This document shows, one piece after another, positions 30,952 to 40,145 of a DNA stretch of 61,898 nucleotides. The position numbers and the translations under genes were made by a program. The notes under the pieces were generated by a model. That model was not told the origin of the DNA, made no database searches, and was given only the letters and a program-made list of their open reading frames with translations. The DNA comes from Bartonella sp. MM73XJBT.G (GTDB taxonomy: Bacteria > Pseudomonadota > Alphaproteobacteria > Rhizobiales > Rhizobiaceae), in the NCBI RefSeq assembly GCF_028618435.1, contig NZ_JAQISW010000011.1, positions 1-61,898 of the forward strand, given 5' to 3'. Every line of letters begins with the position of its first letter. The first letter of the stretch is position 1.

Positions 30952-31905
30952 TTATTTAGGAGGTATTTTGGGGGCTCTTTTCCAATATTGTTGTGCTTCA
31001 AAAATGGCGACCACAAATAACGAAATGATGAGTGGTATAATCAAATAAAGTATTCTAAAGACAATAAGTGCTGCGATAACATCGGTTGGATCTATACTCG
31101 GCATACCTGTTATGAAGAGCGCTTCAAGAACGCCTACACCTCCTGCAGGTGCATTGGAGAGAAGTGTTATCGTAAAAGATGCTAGGAAAACACCAAGAAC
31201 AGAAATAAAATGAATATCTGCATTGTAGGGGAGAACAGCATATATAATTCCTGCTGCGCCTAAAAGCTCTAGAGGGCTAATAAGGAGCTGTTGAATAACA
31301 ATTTTTAGCTGTGGATAGGAAAGCTGAATTTTCTTGCCCAAGCGTAAGGGCTTCAATTGAAGCCAACTCCCAAACGTATAAAGTGCTATGCAACTAAGTA
31401 AAATTGCTCCAACTGTCGTTCCTAGCCATTCAGGAAGCTCTTCATGAATGAGGGTGATAATTTCGGGTTGCAAAACCAAAACAATCCCCAACAGTAAGAT
31501 TGTACCGATGACAAAAGTAAAAGAACAAAAACCTACCAATATGGCGATTTCTGTTCCATTTAACCCTTTCATTTTATAGGCCCGATAACGCACAACGGCA
31601 CCAGAAAAAACTGAAGCACCAATATTATGTGAAAGAGCATAAGTTGTAAATGAACAGATGGCGATAAAAATCCAAGAAATTTTATGGCCTAGATGTTGCA
31701 AAGCGATACGATCATATCCAGCAAGAGCAGCATAAGCAAGCAGAGAACATAAACAGGCTAATAACCAGTGTTGTATATTTAAATCGCTCAAGCGTTCCAA
31801 TACGTCTCCGAACGAAATGGCAGAGAGCTTTATATAAAGAATCCGAACAGATATCAGCATTGCTAAGATACCAATTAAGGGCCATATAAATTGCTTTATT
31901 TTCAC
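30952..31905 (-). CDS. UPF0104 / LPG-synthase-TM family membrane protein (YbhN-like)
   Basis: A 317-aa integral membrane protein with about 8 hydrophobic segments. It matches the flippase-like membrane domain family related to the N-terminal half of lysyl-phosphatidylglycerol synthase. Typical features are ALAGYDRIALQHLGH after helix 2, ALSHNIGASVFSGAVVRYR, and the late segment SNAPAGGVGVLEALFI. There is no cytoplasmic aminoacyl-transferase domain, so it is not a complete LPG synthase. The function is unknown. The start is GTG 31905. It follows the antiporter gene after 27 bases on the same strand, probably in one transcript. Confidence 0.85.
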   Translation of the reverse strand: MKIKQFIWPLIGILAMLISVRILYIKLSAISFGDVLERLSDLNIQHWLLACLCSLLAYAALAGYDRIALQHLGHKISWIFIAICSFTTYALSHNIGASVFSGAVVRYRAYKMKGLNGTEIAILVGFCSFTFVIGTILLLGIVLVLQPEIITLIHEELPEWLGTTVGAILLSCIALYTFGSWLQLKPLRLGKKIQLSYPQLKIVIQQLLISPLELLGAAGIIYAVLPYNADIHFISVLGVFLASFTITLLSNAPAGGVGVLEALFITGMPSIDPTDVIAALIVFRILYLIIPLIISLFVVAIFEAQQYWKRAPKIPPK

Positions 31906-31932
31906 GCTTCTTTATCCATGTTATGTTTTCTA

Positions 31933-33678
31933 TCAATTTTCATGATTATGCATATTCTTCACAGACCTTTGTTCTGTTGTTATATGCTCTATAATGCCAT
32001 TGGCAATTTCTTCATCATCCGTTACTACAACATCAGCCCCTAAATCAATGAGATAAGCTGTTTCTGTGTCAGATAATGCATGTGTGATTATCTGGATATC
32101 CTTCTGCATATCACGTATATTCACGATACATTCTCCGACTTCAATGGTACTTCGCATTGTAATAACAACTTTATGTGCATGATTTATATTGGCTGCGTTC
32201 ATTACTTCTTGTTGAATAATATTGCCACAAATAACCTCAAAGCCATCGGCAATTGCTTTATCAGCGAGGCGTTTTGATTCTTCCACAATTACTATGGGTT
32301 GATCTCTATTTATTAAAGATAATGCAATACATTGACCAATACGACTATAGCCAATAATGACGATATGGTCGTTTTTTAAGGTCATTATTGGTAAAAAATC
32401 TTGGTCAGGATCTTGAGGATCAATATCAATAATTGTTTGGGTATTTTGTGAAGAGACAGAAATTTTTTCTAGACGTTTTTTTATTTTGTTACAGGCAATG
32501 AAAACGAGAGGATTGAGCAAAATAGAAAAAATTGCTCCTCCAAGAATTAAATCATGGGCATCATTGTTTAAAAGTCCTAAGCTTAGACTTAAACCAGCAA
32601 GGATAAAGGAAAATTCTCCGATTTGGGCAAGGCTTGCAGCAATCGTTAAAGCCGTTGCGTTTGAATAGCGAAAAGCTTTAACGATGAAAAAAGCGACAGC
32701 AGATTTTCCAATGACGATAATGAATAAGGTTGCTAAGAGAGGAAAAAAATGAGTTAAGAGCTTTGCTGGATCAAATAGCATGCCTACAGAAACAAAAAAG
32801 AGAACAGAAAAGGCATCGCGCAGGGGTAAAGATTCTTCGGCAGCATGGTGACTTAATTCTGATTCGCTCATAACCATGCCGGCAAAAAAAGCACCAAGAG
32901 AAAGAGAAACACCAAATAAATGAGCGGCTCCAAATGCTACACCTAGGGCAATAGCAAAGACGCTGAGACGGAATAATTCGCGTGATCCCGATTGTGCGCT
33001 CATTTTTAAAAGCCATGGTATAACACGCCGCCCAATGATAAGCATCAATGCGATAAATATAATGACTTTCAGGATGGTGAAACCAAAAACACCCCAAATA
33101 CTTAAATCCAACCATCGAATAAGAGGATCCAATGCTTCTTTGTTTGTATGGTTGAGGGTGCTTGCCAAGGAGGGAATGAGGACAAGTATAAGGACCATTG
33201 CTAAATCTTCAATAATCAACCATCCAATAGCAATGCGGCCTTTTTCTGTTTCAATAAGATGACGCTCTTGTAAAGCACGTAACAGGATAACAGTACTTGC
33301 TATGGATAAAGCAAGTCCGAAGATCAAGCTCCCGCTAAAGCCCCAACCCATAATCAAACCAAAGCATAAGCCTAGAAAAGTAGAAAATGCCATTTGGGCA
33401 ATAGCAGCGGGGACAGCAATGGCTTTGACAGATAAAAGGTCTTTTAAGGAAAAATGTAGCCCAACACCAAACATGAGTAAAATAATACCAATTTCAGCAA
33501 GTTGATTGATAATAACGGAATCTATTTTAAATCCGCCTGTATTGGGACCCACAATAACACCAGCTAACAAATAGCCCACAAGGGGTGAAATCCGCAAACG
33601 GCTAGCAATCATTCCCAAAAGAAATGCTAAACATAAACCGGCAACAATGGTTGTGATAAGTGGTGTATCGTGGAGCAT
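31933..33678 (-). CDS. ybaL: YbaL/KefB-like CPA2 antiporter with TrkA-N domain
   Basis: Inner-membrane monovalent cation:proton antiporter of 581 aa. About 12 membrane segments (residues 1-395) carry LVGYLLAGVIVGPNTGGF, IGIILLMFGVGLHFSLKDL and the functional SIASTVILLRALQER. The C-terminal Rossmann domain begins HIVIIGYSRIGQCIALSL (about 440) and ends with AYLIDLGADVVVTDDEEIANG, as in the YbaL family. It probably exchanges potassium for protons under nucleotide control. ATG 33678 has a weak Shine-Dalgarno. It lies between the UPF0104 gene (same strand, downstream) and secDF (same strand, upstream). Confidence 0.92.
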   Translation of the reverse strand: MLHDTPLITTIVAGLCLAFLLGMIASRLRISPLVGYLLAGVIVGPNTGGFKIDSVIINQLAEIGIILLMFGVGLHFSLKDLLSVKAIAVPAAIAQMAFSTFLGLCFGLIMGWGFSGSLIFGLALSIASTVILLRALQERHLIETEKGRIAIGWLIIEDLAMVLILVLIPSLASTLNHTNKEALDPLIRWLDLSIWGVFGFTILKVIIFIALMLIIGRRVIPWLLKMSAQSGSRELFRLSVFAIALGVAFGAAHLFGVSLSLGAFFAGMVMSESELSHHAAEESLPLRDAFSVLFFVSVGMLFDPAKLLTHFFPLLATLFIIVIGKSAVAFFIVKAFRYSNATALTIAASLAQIGEFSFILAGLSLSLGLLNNDAHDLILGGAIFSILLNPLVFIACNKIKKRLEKISVSSQNTQTIIDIDPQDPDQDFLPIMTLKNDHIVIIGYSRIGQCIALSLINRDQPIVIVEESKRLADKAIADGFEVICGNIIQQEVMNAANINHAHKVVITMRSTIEVGECIVNIRDMQKDIQIITHALSDTETAYLIDLGADVVVTDDEEIANGIIEHITTEQRSVKNMHNHEN

Positions 33679-33775
33679 GAATTATTTACTATTCTTGATC
33701 AAAAAGCGAATGAATGAAAATACCTCTTTCTTCGAGAAGTGAGGAATGATGTATCATATGCATCAAAGGACATTT

Positions 33776-36289
33776 TCATTTCTCCTTAGTGTTTACACGA
33801 TTATTTCGTTCACGCCACCAATTTCCTAGCAGGAGTAAAATAGGAGCAGCAATAAAGATAGAAGATGATGTTGCAATAATAACCCCAAAAACCATAGGCA
33901 ATGCAAAATTATGAACGGCACTTCCACCCCATATCGCCATAGGAAGCATAGCAAGAATTGTTGTGGCTGATGTAAAAAAGCAACGGATAAGAACTTGATT
34001 AATTGACAGATCAATCAGTTCGCGTAACGGCATTTTTTTATAAAGGCGTATATTTTCGCGCATGCGATCATAAACAACAACCTTATCATTTATAGAATAA
34101 CCAACAATCGTTAGCAGAGCGGCGATGGCTGTTAAATTGAAATCAAATTGGAATAAAGCAAAAAAACCAATCATTTTGGTAGTATCTAAAATAAGCGTTA
34201 TAATTGCACCAAGTGCAAAGAACCATTCAAAGCGTAACCATATATAAAGAGTCATGGCAATCGCTGCGAGAATAACAGCAGTAAAAGCAGCTGTAGCAAG
34301 TTCACCTGAAATTTTAGGGCCAACAACTTCTATTTGATCAAATGTGGTATCAGGATAGATATTTTGTACAGCCGTTTTAACCTTATCAATAGCGATGGTT
34401 TGTTGGGCTTCGCTCCCATTTTGTTTCTGCATGCGAATGAGTACGGTATTTTCGTTATCGATATTTTGCAGAGTAATTTCACCAATATTAAGGGTAGAAA
34501 GCTTGGAACGCAGGGTTGCTAGGTCTGCTGGTACTTTCGTGGTAATACTCATTTGGCTACCGCCAATAAAATCAATTCCGAAATTCAAGCCAGGTTTAAA
34601 AAACAAAAAAACTGAAGCTATTGATAAAATAATTGAGACGCCAATTCCAATAAATCTCGCTTTCATAAAATGGAAAGTTGTATTTTGGGGGAGAATGTTG
34701 AAAGCAGAATAAATATGCAATTTTTTAATTTTCCATTTACGAACAATCCAAATCATCATGATACGTACAATGGTTATATTTGTGAACATGGAGATGATAA
34801 TACCAAGCAACATGGTTACGGCAAAACCACGAACGGGACCGGTACCAAACCAAAAGAGTAAAACAGTCGCTATAATTGCCGTGACATTCGCATCAACAAT
34901 GGTTGCAAAAGCCTGTTTAAAACCACGATCTAGGGCTGCAAAAGCACTCACACCTTTTCGACTTTCTTCACGGATACGTTCATTGATGAGAATATTCGCA
35001 TCAACGGCAATACCGATGCCTAAGATAATACCAGCAATACCAGGCAGGGTTAGTGTTGCACCGAGGAGACTGAGGGCTGCAAATGTTAAAATCGTGTGGA
35101 GTGCTAGGGCTATATTGGCAATGAGCCCCCAAATTCGGTAGAGGAGAAAAATAAAAAATGTAACAAGCATAAAGCCAATTATGCCGGTGTAAAGCCCCAT
35201 TTGTATGGCGTCAGCACCAAGATTGGGACCTACAGTTCTCTCTTCAATTACGGTGAGGGGGACAGGCAGGGAACCAGCGCGGAGCAAAGCAGCCAGAGTT
35301 GAGGCTTCTTTTGGATCAAAGTTTCCTGTAATTTGCCCTTGTCCGTTAGGGATGACACTATTGATGGTAGGAGCGGTCAAAACTTTGTTATCAAGAACGA
35401 TAGCAAAAGGACGATTAATATTTTGTCGTGTTATATCGGCAAATATTTTTGCACCAGCAGAATCTAGTGTAAATGAAATAATAGAACGTCCTGGTATTTG
35501 CGGGTCAAAACCAGCGCGGGCATCTTTAAGAACATTTCCATCTAAGGCAATTTGATCATAAATTGCATAATGTTGTGTTTCATCAGTATATCCAGGAAGA
35601 ATGGAAACACCTATAGGGGGATTATTGAGATCCACATTAGAGGGAACAAGGTGAAAACTCATCTTAGCGGTCGTGCCTAAAAGATCTCGCAGTTGTTTTG
35701 GATCTTGTAAGCCGGGCAATTGGACCATAATACGATCATTTCCAACCTTTTGGATCGCTGGTTCTGAAACACCAACTTGATCGATACGGCGACGGATGAT
35801 TTCTAAACTTTGTTCAATGGCGTTGCTTACACGATCTTTTATACCGGCTTCCGTTAACGTGACACGGAGTATTTCATTTTGAGCACTAATGGTGATGTTA
35901 TGTTCTGTTGTCCCAAAACTACTGTGTATGGGGGTTATTAATGTTTTTAAGGCTGAGAGAGCTTTTTCAGTTTGTGATGCATCAGAAATAAGGGCAACAA
36001 CGCTATCTTCGATGATACGAACACTTGAGGTACGGATTTGTTTTTCACGCAACGCATTGCGCACATTGCTTAAAACGGTGTGTAATTGATCACGTTTTAA
36101 TGTTTTGCTATCAACCTCGAGCAGGAGAGAAGAGCCTCCTTGAAGATCAAGACCAAGAGCTACACGGGTGTCAGGTAAGAATTTTGAACTTTTAACCTGT
36201 TCTTGCGAAAATAAATTAGGCAAGGCAACATAAATGCTGCTTAAAAGAATCAAACAATAAAAAGTGGTTAACCAACTAGGTGTACGCAT
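33776..36289 (-). CDS. secDF: SecDF, fused protein-export membrane protein
   Basis: A single 837-aa polypeptide joining SecD and SecF, which use the proton gradient to help pull proteins through SecYEG. The SecD half shows VALGLDLQGGSSLLLEVD (about residue 43), SEPAIQKVGNDRIMVQLPG, and GIAVDANILINERIREE in helix 4. The SecF half begins about residue 545 with GLNFGIDFIGGSQMSI and contains GYSINDKVVVYDRMREN. The fused arrangement occurs in some alphaproteobacteria. No yajC-like frame is present upstream; instead a small unknown gene (36348-36743) precedes it on the same strand. Both halves look intact. Confidence 0.96.
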   Translation of the reverse strand: MRTPSWLTTFYCLILLSSIYVALPNLFSQEQVKSSKFLPDTRVALGLDLQGGSSLLLEVDSKTLKRDQLHTVLSNVRNALREKQIRTSSVRIIEDSVVALISDASQTEKALSALKTLITPIHSSFGTTEHNITISAQNEILRVTLTEAGIKDRVSNAIEQSLEIIRRRIDQVGVSEPAIQKVGNDRIMVQLPGLQDPKQLRDLLGTTAKMSFHLVPSNVDLNNPPIGVSILPGYTDETQHYAIYDQIALDGNVLKDARAGFDPQIPGRSIISFTLDSAGAKIFADITRQNINRPFAIVLDNKVLTAPTINSVIPNGQGQITGNFDPKEASTLAALLRAGSLPVPLTVIEERTVGPNLGADAIQMGLYTGIIGFMLVTFFIFLLYRIWGLIANIALALHTILTFAALSLLGATLTLPGIAGIILGIGIAVDANILINERIREESRKGVSAFAALDRGFKQAFATIVDANVTAIIATVLLFWFGTGPVRGFAVTMLLGIIISMFTNITIVRIMMIWIVRKWKIKKLHIYSAFNILPQNTTFHFMKARFIGIGVSIILSIASVFLFFKPGLNFGIDFIGGSQMSITTKVPADLATLRSKLSTLNIGEITLQNIDNENTVLIRMQKQNGSEAQQTIAIDKVKTAVQNIYPDTTFDQIEVVGPKISGELATAAFTAVILAAIAMTLYIWLRFEWFFALGAIITLILDTTKMIGFFALFQFDFNLTAIAALLTIVGYSINDKVVVYDRMRENIRLYKKMPLRELIDLSINQVLIRCFFTSATTILAMLPMAIWGGSAVHNFALPMVFGVIIATSSSIFIAAPILLLLGNWWRERNNRVNTKEK

Positions 36290-36347
36290 GATATATTCCG
36301 CTAATAGGCAATCTAATAGTTATAAAAATGGAAGACAAAAAACGATA

Positions 36348-36743
36348 TCAGAAGATCGTTGCATAATTCAAGCAAAAGGGGGGAGCACGTTTATTGGCAA
36401 AATATTGCATTTGAATATGCCTAAATTGTCTACAAAAAATTATGCTCGTTATTAAAAAGAGATTCAATGCTAGAATATTCTGAATAATATTTATAGGTAG
36501 AATGGAATTTCTATAAAGTGTTACAAACTTTTTGTTTTCGGTTGTTGTAACATTCAAGTGAATACATTCGTTTTGTGGATCAAGTGTGTTCGTTCTCACT
36601 ATGTTATTTGCTTGGGATTGCTTGCTTAAACAAACTAGCTTTTCTAGGTTGCTCGTCAATAATACGCTAAAGCTGGACAGGAGCAGCCAGGTCGTAAAAG
36701 AGAGAAAATTTTCTTTTTTGCAATAAAAGTGCAAAAAGAGCAT
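36348..36743 (-). CDS. Small protein of unknown function upstream of secDF
   Basis: A 131-aa frame not recognised as any family. Its start is supported by GGAGG at 36754-36758, 9-10 bases before ATG 36743, one of the better Shine-Dalgarno sites here. The N-terminus (YCKKENFLSFTTWLLLSSFSV) has a basic start then a hydrophobic run, like a signal peptide or anchor. A second hydrophobic segment lies near residue 90 (IIQNILALNLFLITSIIF). The middle is polar. It ends 58 bases before secDF on the same strand. It may be a real small membrane protein or a decayed gene; codon evidence is weak. Confidence 0.4.
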   Translation of the reverse strand: MLFLHFYCKKENFLSFTTWLLLSSFSVLLTSNLEKLVCLSKQSQANNIVRTNTLDPQNECIHLNVTTTENKKFVTLYRNSILPINIIQNILALNLFLITSIIFCRQFRHIQMQYFANKRAPPFCLNYATIF

Positions 36744-36925
36744 GTTAGAATGCCTCCGTTATCTTCTTAAGCTTCATAAGCCTATCGTTATCCTTTTTCT
36801 TTATTATCAGTATTATGGGAGAAGGAAAAGCTTTTATAAGCTTATTCTATAAAAGTTGAAAATATTTATTCTATGCCATATTTTTAGGAGGGGTATAGAT
36901 TCCTCTTTATACATCTAAGGCAGAC

Positions 36926-39289
36926 ATGTATTCATTTTTTAGAAAAAAATTACGCGTCCTTTTCTTTATTTTTGGATTCATTGTTGCATTCAGTTGTTGT
37001 GCAGGGGGGAGCTTTGAATCGCAAAATGCGATCATTGGACAAGGAGATACTTCTTATTCCATTGATGAAATTATTCAACAACAACAGCATCTTATTAAGA
37101 CTCTTGAACAAAATACAGAAACTTTACAAAAAGAATTTGAAAATAAATTAGAGGATGAACGGGCTTTGGTGGAGCTGCGGTTACGCGCACAAGATATCAG
37201 TAAACGTGCCCTAGAAGCAGCCTTTGTTTTGCGTGCTCCTCTTAATGATATTAATGCACTTCTTGATCAATTGGAGGAGCTTCATGATGATTTGAAAAAA
37301 ACAGTGGATGAGCGCTCTCAATTGATGGAGAAAAAAGCTGAAATTAATAGTATAGTTCTTCGATTTGAAGCAATCTTTTTGGCTACAAATAGAATAGTTG
37401 AACTTGCTATTTCTCAATCTCGAGAGCTTTTTAAACGCACACTTACACATAGGCTTGAGTTTTCAATGCCTATGGTCAAACATCTTGCCCAAAAAACCAA
37501 AGAGGCTGCATCTGATTTTCTTTTGTTGTTGAGTTCATGGTGGAATTTTGTATTTTATTTCAAATTGTTAGATCTGTTTCTTTGTTTTTTGATTCCACTT
37601 TTTATTGCTTTAGGGCTTTTTTATTTTTCTCGCAAAATTCTGGCGCATGTGCGCTGTCATTTGATGAAGAGTAATGAAGAAATATCTTATTTACAACGCT
37701 TATTGGTTGCTTTTATTTCAGTTCTTCTTCCTTCACTTATATGTGTTGTTTGTGTCTATCTTATATTATTTTTGTTCGATAGTTTTGGTTTGGATCCAGG
37801 AAAACTCACAACGGTATTTGAGACGATAGGATATCAAATCGTATTCGTTTTTTTAATCAATCGCTTAGCAGTTGTTCTTTTAGAATCGAATAAGATCCGC
37901 GCGAATCTTTTCAATATTATACCGTCTGCAGCATATCAACTGGTGGTTTTAGTTACTTTTTTAGGTGGAGTTTTGGCATTTGATGCTGTTTTCGATAGTA
38001 TTTATCAAATTATTTCCGCCTCTCTTTCTTTGACGATTGCGAAAAGTTTTATTACTGTTTTTCTTGTCGCGATATTGCTGTTTATTATCTCATTTATACC
38101 TTTACGCATTAGACGTGGGATCGCTCAAGGGAAAGAAGAGCCACGTTTTTGGCCATTTTATATACGTATTCCTCTCATTGTGTTGGGAATATTGCTGATT
38201 GTCATGAATTGTTTGGGTTATGTTGGCCTAGCACGTTTTATTGTGCAGCAGATCATAATTGGTGGAGCGTTTTTAGTTCTCATGTATTTGGGAATACAAA
38301 GTGCTCAAGCACTTGGAACTAAAGGACAATTTATGAAAACAAGCCTTGGTCATACTCTGATGCACCGGCTGCATTTAGATGAGAAAACAATGAATCAATT
38401 GGGGGGAATTTTGAGTATTTTTCTCAGTTTGGTCGTCGTTGTATTTTGTGCAATGCCAATTGCTGTACAATTCGGATTTTCATATTCTGATTTAAATGCG
38501 GTGTTGTGGCAGTTAATGACCGGCTTTCAAATTGGAAATGTATTCATTTCTTTAACTTCTCTTGTAACTGGAATTGTTGCTTTCTTTATTTGTTGGTTTC
38601 TCATCCGACAAATTATCGGTTGGTTAGATGGAACTGTATTAGAGCATGGGGAATTTGATTCTGGAGTTCGTAATTCTATCAAAACAGTCATCGGTTATAG
38701 TGGTATTGTCGTGTCGGCTTTGATAGGAATATCAATGGCCGGTTTTGATCTTAAAAATTTTGCGCTTATTGCTGGTGGGCTATCGCTTGGTATTGGGTTT
38801 GGATTGCAAAATATTGTGCAAAATTTTGTATCTGGACTTATTATTCTGATCGGAAGACCATTTAAAATCGGAGATTATGTGGAATCTGGATCTGTGGGTG
38901 GTATTGTTAAACGTATCAGTGTGCGCGCGACGGAACTTGAAACATTGCAGCGTAAAACGATTATTATTCCTAATTCAAGTTTGATTAATAACAATGTTAG
39001 TAATTGGACTAGGCAGAGTAAAATGGGGCGAATTGATATTCCCGTTGCTGTTTCTGCCAATATTGCTCCAGAGCGTGTTGTTGAAATTTTGCTAGAGATT
39101 GCTTCTACAACAGAAGGAGTTTTAAAAAACCCAGCTCCACAGGTGAGTTTTACTGCATTTGATAGTAAAAAATTTTCATTTAATTTAGCTATTTATGTTC
39201 CTAATATTACTTCACCAACTAAAGTCACAAATGTTCTTCGCTTTGTATTATATAAGCGTTTTGTTGAGGAAGGAATCCTAGAATGCTAA
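36926..39289 (+). CDS. Mechanosensitive ion channel of the MscS family, large form
   Basis: A 787-aa channel protein. An N-terminal signal or anchor (about 10-28) is followed by a periplasmic helical region (about 40-190, rich in Gln/Glu/Leu, probably coiled coil, DUF3772-like). About ten membrane segments follow. The MscS pore and beta domain (about 575-787) include GLSLGIGFGLQNIVQNFVSG, GRPFKIGDYVESGSVGG and RKTIIIPNSSLINNNVSNW. Channels of this type release solutes on hypo-osmotic shock. ATG 36926 has AAGG 7 bases upstream. A small exported-protein gene overlaps its end by seven bases, so the two are probably co-translated. Confidence 0.92.
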   Translation: MYSFFRKKLRVLFFIFGFIVAFSCCAGGSFESQNAIIGQGDTSYSIDEIIQQQQHLIKTLEQNTETLQKEFENKLEDERALVELRLRAQDISKRALEAAFVLRAPLNDINALLDQLEELHDDLKKTVDERSQLMEKKAEINSIVLRFEAIFLATNRIVELAISQSRELFKRTLTHRLEFSMPMVKHLAQKTKEAASDFLLLLSSWWNFVFYFKLLDLFLCFLIPLFIALGLFYFSRKILAHVRCHLMKSNEEISYLQRLLVAFISVLLPSLICVVCVYLILFLFDSFGLDPGKLTTVFETIGYQIVFVFLINRLAVVLLESNKIRANLFNIIPSAAYQLVVLVTFLGGVLAFDAVFDSIYQIISASLSLTIAKSFITVFLVAILLFIISFIPLRIRRGIAQGKEEPRFWPFYIRIPLIVLGILLIVMNCLGYVGLARFIVQQIIIGGAFLVLMYLGIQSAQALGTKGQFMKTSLGHTLMHRLHLDEKTMNQLGGILSIFLSLVVVVFCAMPIAVQFGFSYSDLNAVLWQLMTGFQIGNVFISLTSLVTGIVAFFICWFLIRQIIGWLDGTVLEHGEFDSGVRNSIKTVIGYSGIVVSALIGISMAGFDLKNFALIAGGLSLGIGFGLQNIVQNFVSGLIILIGRPFKIGDYVESGSVGGIVKRISVRATELETLQRKTIIIPNSSLINNNVSNWTRQSKMGRIDIPVAVSANIAPERVVEILLEIASTTEGVLKNPAPQVSFTAFDSKKFSFNLAIYVPNITSPTKVTNVLRFVLYKRFVEEGILEC

Positions 39290-39555
39290 AATATATTCAT
39301 GTTTTTATAGCAGCTGTGCTATGGGATAGTTTTGCCATGACAACTTTTGCAGCAACGGTGAAAAATACTGATGCAAAAGTGCAATCTCTTATCATTGTTG
39401 AAGGGAGTATACCTTTAAATATATCGTTGAGTTCTCAGCAAACAGTTACAATTTGTATGAAAGGATGCTTTATCACTTTTCCTAATAAAGACCGTTTTGT
39501 AATAAAGGCAGATGATAATATAGAAATTAGTAGGGGAAGGGCAATTTTTAAATAA
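39283..39555 (+). CDS. Small exported protein of unknown function, coupled to the MscS gene
   Basis: A 90-aa product with a signal peptide (about 1-24, ending TTFAAT). The mature part contains VTICMKGCFITFPNKDRFVI and ends EISRGRAIF. Two cysteines spaced by three residues in CMKGC could form a disulfide. To my knowledge a similar short protein pattern occurs in other Rhizobiales, but I cannot name a family. The ATG at 39283 lies inside the last codons of the MscS gene (ATGCTAA) with AAGGA upstream, which points to translational coupling and possibly a periplasmic partner of the channel. Confidence 0.7.
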   Translation: MLKYIHVFIAAVLWDSFAMTTFAATVKNTDAKVQSLIIVEGSIPLNISLSSQQTVTICMKGCFITFPNKDRFVIKADDNIEISRGRAIFK

Positions 39556-40145
39556 AAAGATTAAAAACTTTTTTGGAGACAAGTTTTAGAAGGATAATAA
39601 ACTTGCATATGCTCACCATCTTACCTTTTGAAAAGTGATAGAAAAAGGCGATGATTTTGTGTAAGATAGGTGTTATTTAATAATTATATAGATAATCTAT
39701 AGTATTTATTATAAATATAAAATATTGATTTATATTTATAATAGTTTTTAAATATTTATTTTATAAAAATTATTACATCATTTTAAGCAATTTTAATAAT
39801 TTATCTCATTAAAGAAGATATCAAAATATTCTTTTTGTGTTTTTTAGTGAGATATTTTTAATGCAAAATGTTTTATGTTTTTTATTTTAAAATATATAAT
39901 AGATTTTTTTATTAAATATTTGTTATATTAATTATTTAAATATAATATATTTAATAATATATTTAAATTTATTAAAATTTATTTGCTAAACTTAAATTTT
40001 GATGTAATGATGTATTTATATGGTTATTATTTTAAATGTAACTATAAAGGAGTACATGTGATTTTTTGGTATAAATTTTATAAAACTTTGTTTTTCTAAA
40101 TGTAAATTTTGATTATATTTAAATTTAGCAATGGGGTATAATTTT
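39556..40145. other. Extremely AT-rich region upstream of the porin gene
   Basis: About 590 bases, of which 39670-40100 is nearly all A and T. No gene. It must contain the promoter of the haemin-binding-type gene. Published work on Bartonella hbp genes describes an upstream regulatory element (H-box, Irr-linked); I cannot pick it out by eye here. Confidence 0.55.
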
